From Verrucomicrobiota bacterium (GTDB lineage: Bacteria; Verrucomicrobiota; Verrucomicrobiia; Opitutales; Opitutaceae), in the NCBI GenBank assembly GCA_023446865.1, contig JAEXPL010000005.1, positions 1-29,673 of the forward strand: a DNA stretch of 29,673 bases, given 5' to 3'. A model generated the notes under the pieces. The model was not told where the DNA came from. It ran no database searches and saw only the letters and a list, made by a program, of their open reading frames with translations. The translations under genes were made by a program, and so were the position numbers. Shown in pieces: positions 23,009 to 29,673 of this stretch; the stretch's first letter is position 1; every line of letters starts with the position of its first letter.

Positions 23009-25684
23009 ATGAAACGTCGCATTCTCTGGTTCGCGCTCGGTGCGCTGCTGCTCGTCATCGGGCTTCTGGTGGTGGTCCGCCTGCCGGCCACCCAGCGTGT
23101 CCTTCTGCTGCACGCGACTGCGGGCGTGCCCGGACTGGATCTGCAGGTGCGGCGGGTTTCCGCCGGATTCTCCGCCGCGGAGCTGGACGGGGTGGATGTC
23201 CGGTATGAGGGCCGTGTTGTGCGCTTTCCGCACGTGAAGATCGTCTATTCCGGATGGTCGCTGCTGGTGCGCCGGGAGTTGGTGGTGAACGAACTCGTGG
23301 CGACGGATCTCGAGCTGGAACTTGCCGGCGGAGAGCGCGGCCACGGTCCGACCGCGAACGGGTCGGGGACGGCAGCGGAGGCTTTCGCCGGCTTTCTGGC
23401 GCCGCTACGGTTGCCGATGCGGACGACGGTCGATTCGGTGGAAATCGGCGGAAAGGTCCGGATCGATGCGTCCACCACGGTGAACTTCTCCGCGCAGGGG
23501 CGGCTTCTGTTGCCCGGGCAGGAGGCGCGGACCGACCTCCAGCTCGAGTGGCGCGACACGACCACGGGCGCGGCCGCGAAAGAGCTCGACTGGGTGGGCC
23601 GGCTTGCGACCACGGCCTCGGCCGACGGGATGGTTCAGCGGATCCAGATCACGGGCACACTGGCGGTGCCACGCCGGACAACCGGGGCACCCGAACACGG
23701 GCTGGCGACCAATCTGGCGGTCTCAGACGAGGGAAGCAACGGCGTGGAGGCGATCGAGGCGGTGGTGCGGCTCTCGACGGCCAAGGAGACGGACACGCCG
23801 TTGTTGAAGGCCACGATGCGGCATCGGCGCGCGGCGGATTCGCTCGAGGGGGACTGGGCGTTGCAGCTGCGGCGCGAGCAGTTCGAAGGGATGCTGGACA
23901 TGAATGCGCTTCCGGATTTCTCCGCGCTGGCGAATGGCTCGTTCCGGGTCGCCGCAGCGAGTGGCGATTTCGCGGCCGAGGGCGAGGCGACGGTGACGGT
24001 GCCGAACCTGCAGCGCTGGCGCCGGGAGTTCGCCGCACTGGGGACGGTGTCGGGTAAGGTCGGTTTTGCGGTCGAGCGGCGCGGTCGCGAGCTGCGGCTC
24101 GCCCGGTTGGCGGTGGAACTGGGCGACGGACGCGGTGCGGGGCTGAAGCTGGAGGCGTTGCAACCGGTCGGATACCAGACGGACACGGGCACCGTGGATT
24201 TCCAGCGGCCGGATACTGATCTCCTGCGCCTCGCGGTTTCGGGGCTGCCGCTCGCCTGGGCTAAACCTTGGCTCGGCGACACCGAGCTCGGCGGTACGAT
24301 CGGCTCGGGCGAACTGAGGTTCAAGGGGGCCGGTTCGGCTTGGACGGTGGCCACGGCCCAACCGTTTGCGTTCACGAATGTCAGCTTTGGTTGCGGCAAG
24401 AGGACCGCCATTGATCGCGTGAGTGGCGAACTCGCCGTCCGGGCGACGATCGACGGCGCGAAGTGGGCGGTGGAAACGCTGGAGCTCAAGCTGCGATCGG
24501 GTGGCGGCACGCCGTTCGACGCGCTGACGCTCGCGCTGAGCGGCAGCGGCGAAGCGGGACGGGGAAGTGTCCGTCTGCCGGTTACGCTGGAGAGCGGCGG
24601 CCGGCGCTCGGACCTGAGCGTTGCCGCGGATTGGGCGACCACCGGAGATGTGAGAACGGGACGGGCCCGGTTGCAGGGGGACACGGTGTTCGTGCGCGAT
24701 TTTGGCGCTCTGGCCGCACTGGCGCCTTCGGGAGCGGAGAGGCCGGTCCCAGCGAAGAAGGTCGGTGGTGCGAAGGTGAAGGCGGCGGTCCCGGTGGCGG
24801 ATCACGAGGCCTTCTGGGCGGGAATGGCGGGCCGGGTTGATGTGGAACTGGGCCGGGTCGTGCTGGAGACCGAGGAACTCCGTGGTGTGCGTGCGGCGCT
24901 GGTGTGCGATGCGCAGCACCTCGCGCTGGAACAACTCTCGGCGAAGACCAAGAACAATGCGCTGGAGGCGAAGTGCGGTGTGACTTTCGACGGTGCGAAG
25001 GCGGCACCGTATGCGCTGGAGGGCAGTGGCGCGTTTCCGGGTTTCGATCTCGGCGCGTGGCTTCGGGCGGCGAATACTGCGGAGGAGCCAGCGCTCGAAA
25101 CCGTGGTCGACGTGACGGCGAAGGTGGCCGGGCAGGGAGTCAATCGCGAGGATTTGATCGCCGGTCTCCGTGGCGATTTCGTCCTGAAGGGCGGCCCGGG
25201 CATTCTGCGCATCAAGGACAAGAAAGTGGAGACGGCCAGCGCGCTCGGTGGACTGGTGCTTGGTCTGCTCTCGAAGGAGAAGCAGCAGAAGCCCGCGGTC
25301 GCGGCCGGAGCGCAGCTGATCGAGGAGTTGCGCGAGTTCCGGTTCGACCAACTCGAGGTCTCGTTGCTGCGCGGCGACGACCTGAACCTGCAGTTGCGCA
25401 CGATCGATATCCGCTCGGCCGAGAAGCGGCTCAGCGGCACGGGCGTCGCCCGCCATGTGGCCGGGCGCACGATCGACGAGTATCCGCTGGAGCTGGAGAT
25501 GCGGCTGGCCGGCAAGGGCAACTTCGGGGCGTTGCTCGAACAAGCGAGTCTGCTCGACGGCTCGAAGGACGAACTGGGCTACCTGCGCCTGCGCCAGCCG
25601 TTCACGGTGACGGGGAAAGTCGGCGCGCCGAACTGGAAGAAGATGCTCGCGCAGCTCGGCGCGGGCCTGCTGCTCGGGAAGTGA
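23009..25684 (+). CDS. AsmA-like envelope protein
   Basis: An 891-residue protein with one N-terminal membrane helix (residues ~5-24, ILWFALGALLLVIGLLVVV) and a large extracytoplasmic part rich in predicted beta strands. The N-terminal ~100 residues have the AsmA/DUF748 layout: a short segment after the helix, then alternating strands with VNELVATDLELEL. The C-terminal ~200 residues resemble the AsmA-like C-terminal module (LRGDFVLKGGPGILRIKD, then LNLQLRTIDIRSAEKRLSGT). AsmA-like proteins form long hydrophobic grooves and are implicated in phospholipid transport to, or biogenesis of, the outer membrane. The start is fixed by AAGGAGG 7 bases before the ATG. The specific family member cannot be named from sequence by eye. 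Confidence 0.75.
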   Translation: MKRRILWFALGALLLVIGLLVVVRLPATQRVLLLHATAGVPGLDLQVRRVSAGFSAAELDGVDVRYEGRVVRFPHVKIVYSGWSLLVRRELVVNELVATDLELELAGGERGHGPTANGSGTAAEAFAGFLAPLRLPMRTTVDSVEIGGKVRIDASTTVNFSAQGRLLLPGQEARTDLQLEWRDTTTGAAAKELDWVGRLATTASADGMVQRIQITGTLAVPRRTTGAPEHGLATNLAVSDEGSNGVEAIEAVVRLSTAKETDTPLLKATMRHRRAADSLEGDWALQLRREQFEGMLDMNALPDFSALANGSFRVAAASGDFAAEGEATVTVPNLQRWRREFAALGTVSGKVGFAVERRGRELRLARLAVELGDGRGAGLKLEALQPVGYQTDTGTVDFQRPDTDLLRLAVSGLPLAWAKPWLGDTELGGTIGSGELRFKGAGSAWTVATAQPFAFTNVSFGCGKRTAIDRVSGELAVRATIDGAKWAVETLELKLRSGGGTPFDALTLALSGSGEAGRGSVRLPVTLESGGRRSDLSVAADWATTGDVRTGRARLQGDTVFVRDFGALAALAPSGAERPVPAKKVGGAKVKAAVPVADHEAFWAGMAGRVDVELGRVVLETEELRGVRAALVCDAQHLALEQLSAKTKNNALEAKCGVTFDGAKAAPYALEGSGAFPGFDLGAWLRAANTAEEPALETVVDVTAKVAGQGVNREDLIAGLRGDFVLKGGPGILRIKDKKVETASALGGLVLGLLSKEKQQKPAVAAGAQLIEELREFRFDQLEVSLLRGDDLNLQLRTIDIRSAEKRLSGTGVARHVAGRTIDEYPLELEMRLAGKGNFGALLEQASLLDGSKDELGYLRLRQPFTVTGKVGAPNWKKMLAQLGAGLLLGK

Positions 25685-25736
25685 AGGTCCAGTCGGGGTC
25701 GGGACCTGGGCCGCGCTCCTGAGAGACACTCGCGGC

Positions 25737-28700
25737 TTACGGTGTGTGGCCTTCCGGGGCAGAGATGGGTTCGAGCGCGCGGAGATCGGTCTCGATCGCG
25801 CTCAATTTTGCTGCGGTGAAGAAATCCGGAGCGAACTCGGCGACCTTGCGCAACGTCATGGAGCTGGCCTGGGCGAAGTCGGGGTTGTTGATCGCTTCCG
25901 AGAGGTGCTTGAGCAGGATCGCCTTGGTTGCGGGAGTGCCGAGCAGCACCCCGATCGGAGTGGTTTCGACCGACCATTGCGGCGGCTTGATCTGCGCGAG
26001 GGCGGTCGCGATCGCGTTCAAGCGCTCCGTTGTGAAGTAGTCGGGCGCGAAGTCGTGCAGTTGGATGAACGTCGAGTCGCGTGCTTGAGCGAACTCGGGA
26101 TTCTTGAGTGCTTCCGGAATGATCTTCTCCAATGCGGCGCGCGTCACCGGATTGTCGAGCAGGCGCCCGATCTTGGTGGCGAGGGAATTGCCCGTGGTGG
26201 AGCCGTCCGGTCCCGAGCTTTGGGCGGCGCGCTCCTCCTCGGCAGCGTTGCTCCTGCCCGGTACTGGCGACACCACGGTCACCCATGGGCCGGGACAGGG
26301 AGCGGCGAAACGATAGTTGCCGGAACCGGCGGCGTAGATGGCGGCGCCGTTCTCGGAGCGAAGGAATCTGAGCCCCGGAGCTGAAGCGGCCGGACCGCCG
26401 CTTTCCGTGACGGCTGCGGCGTCGTCGGTTGGCACGTGAATCTCTCCGGTGGTGTTGGCAGGAAGGGAAACGTCGAGAGTGAGACGGCTGTTCTCCAGGT
26501 GCCAATTTGTGGCAATGCGCCCGTGAATGCTGTCGAAATGCCCGGAGGCGGTCGTGACCCCTGGCCCAATCTCGGGCCGGATCACCACGCGGGCGAAGCC
26601 GGGTTCAATGGCGTCGATTCCGAGCACCGTCCGGTAGAGCCACTCGACGCACGAGCCATAGGCATAGTGGTTGAACGAGTTCATCCCGGCGTCGCCGAAA
26701 CCATAGGATTTGGTGAAGCTGTTCCAACGCTCCCAGATCGTCGTGGCGCCTTGTGCGATCGAGTAGCCCCACGAAGGAAACTCGGTGCCCGAGATCAGGA
26801 AATAGGCACCGTCGGTATGTCCGTTGTCGGTCAGCGTCGGCAGCAGCAGATTCACGCCGAGGAAGCCCACCCCCAGGCGCCAGTTGCGGTTCTCCAGGTT
26901 CTTCACGAGGTGCGAAATCGCCGCGCTGCGTTGCTCTAGTTTCAGGAGATCGAAACGAAGCGCCAGCAGGTGGGCCGTCTGCGATTGATGCGCTCCGATC
27001 GAGCCGTCGGCATTGACGAACTTCACCTGAAATGCGGCGCGCACCTTTTCAAAGAGAGCGCGGAACTTGGCAGCATCCTCATCCCGGCCGAGGGTGGTGG
27101 CGATGTCGGCCATCAATCGGGCGTCGTGGGCGAAGTAGGCAGTCGAGATGAGGTCCTTCTCGGTCTCGCCTCCGATGGCGAGCCAGTCGCCATAACCGTG
27201 ATTCGGTCCGATGAACTCCTTCGCCTGTTTGGCGACGAATTCGAGATAGCGTTTCATCGCGTCGTAGTGGCGATCGAGGATGCGGGTGTCGCCGTAGACG
27301 CGCCATAGCGTCCACGGGACGATGATGCCGGCGTCCGCCCAGCCGGCGGCGGCGCCTTTGTAGCCAACCGGTGCGGTGTCGTTGAACGCGCCTTCGGCAT
27401 TCTGGGTGTCGACGATATCGTCGGTCCACTTGCTCATGAAGGCGGCGATGTCCTGGTTGTAGGCGCCGGTTTGGACGAACACTTGGGCGTCGCCGGTCCA
27501 GCCGAGGCGTTCGTCGCGTTGGGGACAGTCGGTCGGCACTTCGAAGTAGTTGGAGCGCTGCCCCCACCGGGCGTTGGACCAGATTTGGTTGAGCAGTGCG
27601 CTGGAGGATTCAAATGCGCCGGTGTCCGTGTTTCCGGTACTGAGGACGACGCCCGTGATCGTCGCCGCCGTCGCCGGACGGGTCAGCCCTTCGACCTGCA
27701 CGTAACGAAACCCATGGAAGGTGAAGGTCGGCTCCCAAGTCTCGCGCCCACCACCTTTGCACACGTAGGTGTCGACGGCCCGGGCCGTGCGGAGGTTTTC
27801 GGTGTAGGCCGTGCCGTCGGCTTGGAGCATCTCGGCGAAACGCAGTGTGACGACCGTTCCCGCTGGTTCATCGATCTGGAGACGGGCAAACCCGGCGAAG
27901 TTTTGCCCAAGATCGAAAACGTAGATCCCCGGTTTCGGTTGGGTCGGAGGCGCGCTCGGCCGCTCGGAAATGCGCCGCACAGGGGGCGCGGGGTGCGCGC
28001 GGATGATGCTCGGCGCCAGCTCAGCGCCGCGCGCCACCGGCTGCCAGGATGCGTCGTTGAAGCCGGGCTTGTCCCAGCCGGGCTGCTCCAATCGCGCGTC
28101 ATAGGATTCGCCGGCGAGCAAGTCGGCCTCGAGGATCGGTCCAGTGCTTGCCTTCCAACTCGAGTCCGTCGCGATGATCTGTTCGTGGCCTGCGGAGTCC
28201 TGGATGTGCAGCTCTGCCCGGAGTCGGGTGTGCTGGCCATAGCGGTTCTGTCCGAAAGAGGAGATATTTCCGCGGAACCAACCATCGGCCAGCAGGGCCC
28301 CAATGGCGTTGGCGCCGGGTCGCAGAAGCGCGGTGACATCGTAGGCGCGGTAATAGAGCCGCTTGGCGTAGTCGGTCCAACCGGGCGTGAAATACTCGTC
28401 GGCCACCCGGAGACCATTGAGTCGGGGTTCGACGTTGCCGAACGCCGTGATGAACAGAACGGCCCGAGCGGGTGGGGTAGCCAGAGTGAATTCCTTCCGG
28501 AGCTGCACGGCAGGCAGGTAGGTGCGATCCTTCTGCGCCGGCGGAAGCCACGGGGCTCCGGCGGGTGCCACCGCGTCCAAGCCGATCCACTCCGCGCGCC
28601 AGGCGTCGGCCGTCATCAATCCCATGCTCCAACGCGCCAGGCCGCTCCAGGCCGAGCGGCGGCCTTGCTCGTCCACAATCTGCACTTTCCAGAAGACGGC

Positions 28701-29054
28701 GGTTTGGGGCGAGAGCGACTTGCCTGCGTATACGATCTGTGAAGTCGCCGCGCCCCGCAGTTCGACATCCCAGAGATCGCCCCGGTTCTGCGCGAGGAGG
28801 GCCTCGCTGGAAGCCACGAGAATATGCGCCACCGTCTGTCGCTGACCGCGGTCCGCCGAATGGCTCACCAGCTCCCAGCTCAGCCGAGGGGCTGGCTCGT
28901 CGACGGCCGACGGGTCGACGAGGTATTCGCAGCGGAGGTTGGTCGCGACCAAGGGCGAGACCGTCTCGGTATGTTGGCGCCCGGATTGGCAACCGAGGAG
29001 CGCGGTGAGAACCAACAGGAGAGCGCCGGAAAGGAAGCAAGAGAGCGTTTTCAT
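25737..29054 (-). CDS. GH78 alpha-L-rhamnosidase lipoprotein with duplicated C-terminal module
   Basis: A 1105-residue enzyme predicted to release terminal alpha-L-rhamnose from plant polysaccharides or glycosides. The signal peptide ends in LTALLGC (lipid-modified Cys22). Residues ~38-150 form the fibronectin-like N domain (RCEYLVDPSAVDEPAPRLSW), followed by the jelly-roll Bac_rhamnosid_N part (EWIGLD, GWTDYAKRLYYRAYDVT, LLADGWFRGN) and the rhamnosidase beta domain. The (alpha/alpha)6 catalytic domain contains VPTDCPQRDERLGWTGD (~504), the acidic cluster that carries the general acid in GH78, plus GDWLAIGGET and TIWERWNSF. A C-terminal beta domain ends near residue 910; after a low-complexity linker come two ~68-residue helical repeats. 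It lies 28 bases downstream of the GH10 gene, probably in one operon. Confidence 0.93.
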   Translation of the reverse strand: MKTLSCFLSGALLLVLTALLGCQSGRQHTETVSPLVATNLRCEYLVDPSAVDEPAPRLSWELVSHSADRGQRQTVAHILVASSEALLAQNRGDLWDVELRGAATSQIVYAGKSLSPQTAVFWKVQIVDEQGRRSAWSGLARWSMGLMTADAWRAEWIGLDAVAPAGAPWLPPAQKDRTYLPAVQLRKEFTLATPPARAVLFITAFGNVEPRLNGLRVADEYFTPGWTDYAKRLYYRAYDVTALLRPGANAIGALLADGWFRGNISSFGQNRYGQHTRLRAELHIQDSAGHEQIIATDSSWKASTGPILEADLLAGESYDARLEQPGWDKPGFNDASWQPVARGAELAPSIIRAHPAPPVRRISERPSAPPTQPKPGIYVFDLGQNFAGFARLQIDEPAGTVVTLRFAEMLQADGTAYTENLRTARAVDTYVCKGGGRETWEPTFTFHGFRYVQVEGLTRPATAATITGVVLSTGNTDTGAFESSSALLNQIWSNARWGQRSNYFEVPTDCPQRDERLGWTGDAQVFVQTGAYNQDIAAFMSKWTDDIVDTQNAEGAFNDTAPVGYKGAAAGWADAGIIVPWTLWRVYGDTRILDRHYDAMKRYLEFVAKQAKEFIGPNHGYGDWLAIGGETEKDLISTAYFAHDARLMADIATTLGRDEDAAKFRALFEKVRAAFQVKFVNADGSIGAHQSQTAHLLALRFDLLKLEQRSAAISHLVKNLENRNWRLGVGFLGVNLLLPTLTDNGHTDGAYFLISGTEFPSWGYSIAQGATTIWERWNSFTKSYGFGDAGMNSFNHYAYGSCVEWLYRTVLGIDAIEPGFARVVIRPEIGPGVTTASGHFDSIHGRIATNWHLENSRLTLDVSLPANTTGEIHVPTDDAAAVTESGGPAASAPGLRFLRSENGAAIYAAGSGNYRFAAPCPGPWVTVVSPVPGRSNAAEEERAAQSSGPDGSTTGNSLATKIGRLLDNPVTRAALEKIIPEALKNPEFAQARDSTFIQLHDFAPDYFTTERLNAIATALAQIKPPQWSVETTPIGVLLGTPATKAILLKHLSEAINNPDFAQASSMTLRKVAEFAPDFFTAAKLSAIETDLRALEPISAPEGHTP
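25764..26189 (-). repeat. Tandem duplicated helical module in the rhamnosidase C-terminus
   Basis: Protein-level repeat: residues ~956-1023 and ~1028-1097 of the GH78 protein align throughout. Shared positions include IGxLL, PxTxAxL, EAxxNPxFAQA, FAPDxFT and LxAI. The DNA copies have diverged, so the duplication is not recent. It is fused after the catalytic part through a Ser/Glu/Gly-rich linker. Confidence 0.88.
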
Positions 29055-29082
29055 GGATGTGGGTGGACGGCGAGAAGGCGGT

Positions 29083-29673
29083 TCAGGGGGTTGGACTGGC
29101 GGTGCCCGCGTTTGTCAGGGCTCGTTCCACCGCCCAATAGGCCGGCTTCCGCACGCCTTCCGCATCGAAGAGCAAGGGCTCGTTCGGCTTGAGGTATTTG
29201 AACGGGAAGAATTCGTCCAACCAAGTGCCCCGGTCGGACAGTCCCCAGAAAGTGACGCCGCGACATTCGGGGAAATTCGCCGCGGTGCGCACGAGTTCCG
29301 CCATGTACTCGCCCTGGGCCTCGTACGGATCGGCGGCGTCACCGAAGAGGCGCAGACGGACGTCGATTTCGGTGAGTTCGAAACGCAGACCAAGTTGAGC
29401 GACCCGTTCGAGGAAACGATGCAGTTCCGTCCCGCTCGGCCGCTTCACCGTCACGTGCGACTCCAGCCCGAGGACGTCGATGGGCACCCGATCGCGCACC
29501 AACTCGGCGAGCAAAGTCAGGAGCCGTTCGGCATGGGCGTCATTGTAGCGTTCGAGCTGTTCGTTCAAGACGAGCACCGCGTCGGGATCCGCCTCGCGGG
29601 CCATCCGGAAGACCTCCGCGATGTAGCCGTCGCCAAGCGTCTGTTGCCAGATGGTTTTGTCGAGCTCGGGCGC
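29083..29673 (-). CDS. GH10 endo-1,4-beta-xylanase, C-terminal part (5' end outside window)
   Basis: The frame is open to the right edge, giving the last 196 residues of a GH10 (beta/alpha)8 barrel. GH10 enzymes cut internal beta-1,4 bonds in xylan. Seen motifs, in order: TIWQQTLGDGYIAEVFRMAR, VLNEQLERYND (equivalent of the family LxxNDYN), VLGLESHV, the nucleophile strand FELTEIDVR with the catalytic Glu, and GVTFWGLSDRGTWL, which is the conserved Trp-containing strand 8. The acid/base Glu (usually in WDVVNE) lies outside the window. The N-terminus, and so export, cannot be judged. It is upstream of, and 28 bases from, the GH78 gene, suggesting joint expression for hemicellulose or pectin breakdown. 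Confidence 0.93.
   Translation of the reverse strand, partial: APELDKTIWQQTLGDGYIAEVFRMAREADPDAVLVLNEQLERYNDAHAERLLTLLAELVRDRVPIDVLGLESHVTVKRPSGTELHRFLERVAQLGLRFELTEIDVRLRLFGDAADPYEAQGEYMAELVRTAANFPECRGVTFWGLSDRGTWLDEFFPFKYLKPNEPLLFDAEGVRKPAYWAVERALTNAGTASPTP

Overview
The window is a GC-rich bacterial chromosome segment (29.7 kb) with about 20 protein genes, no rRNA or tRNA, no CRISPR array and no recognisable insertion sequence. Gene content, very high GC at third codon positions, secreted glycoside hydrolases, an FG-GAP/SpvB-type giant protein and GC-rich intergenic hairpins fit a member of Verrucomicrobiota, most likely Opitutaceae. That assignment is inference from style and content; no marker phylogeny was possible.

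Left part (1-12353), all on the + strand: the 3' end of aconitase (acnA); a STAS anti-sigma-antagonist-like protein followed by a membrane-anchored GAF-PP2C (SpoIIE-type) phosphatase, the two recognisable halves of a partner-switching module; a small orphan protein; a tightly coupled set (TIM-barrel protein, M15 carboxypeptidase, lipoprotein alpha/beta hydrolase, then a spermidine-synthase-like protein); a REC-GGDEF-HD-GYP cyclic-di-GMP protein preceded by a small, apparently frameshifted ORF that ends in an ATGA overlap with it; then trpD, glmM and thrH. The gaps among these genes carry a family of short hairpins (about 8-bp stem, 3-nt loop, different stem sequences), often in pairs.

Middle part (12360-22145), all on the - strand: a 1431-residue SpvB/FG-GAP/YD-repeat secreted protein that stops soon after its YD repeats begin; an outer-membrane beta-barrel candidate with a clear intrinsic terminator; a Gpr-type aldo/keto reductase; ffh (SRP GTPase), whose G4 motif is changed from the expected TKLD to TTLA; and murI.

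Right part: a polytopic membrane protein and an AsmA-like protein (+ strand, 22310-25684), then on the - strand a GH78 alpha-L-rhamnosidase lipoprotein with a duplicated C-terminal helical module, downstream of a GH10 xylanase cut by the window edge. These two look like a plant-polysaccharide degradation operon.

Translation signals are unusual: of about 18 starts inspected only the AsmA-like gene has a strong Shine-Dalgarno site; several others have pyrimidine-rich or otherwise SD-less leaders. I do not see a convincing new multi-gene defence or mobile system. The most interesting items are the hairpin family, the altered Ffh GTPase motif, the split small ORF upstream of the cyclic-di-GMP protein, and the truncated SpvB/YD protein.
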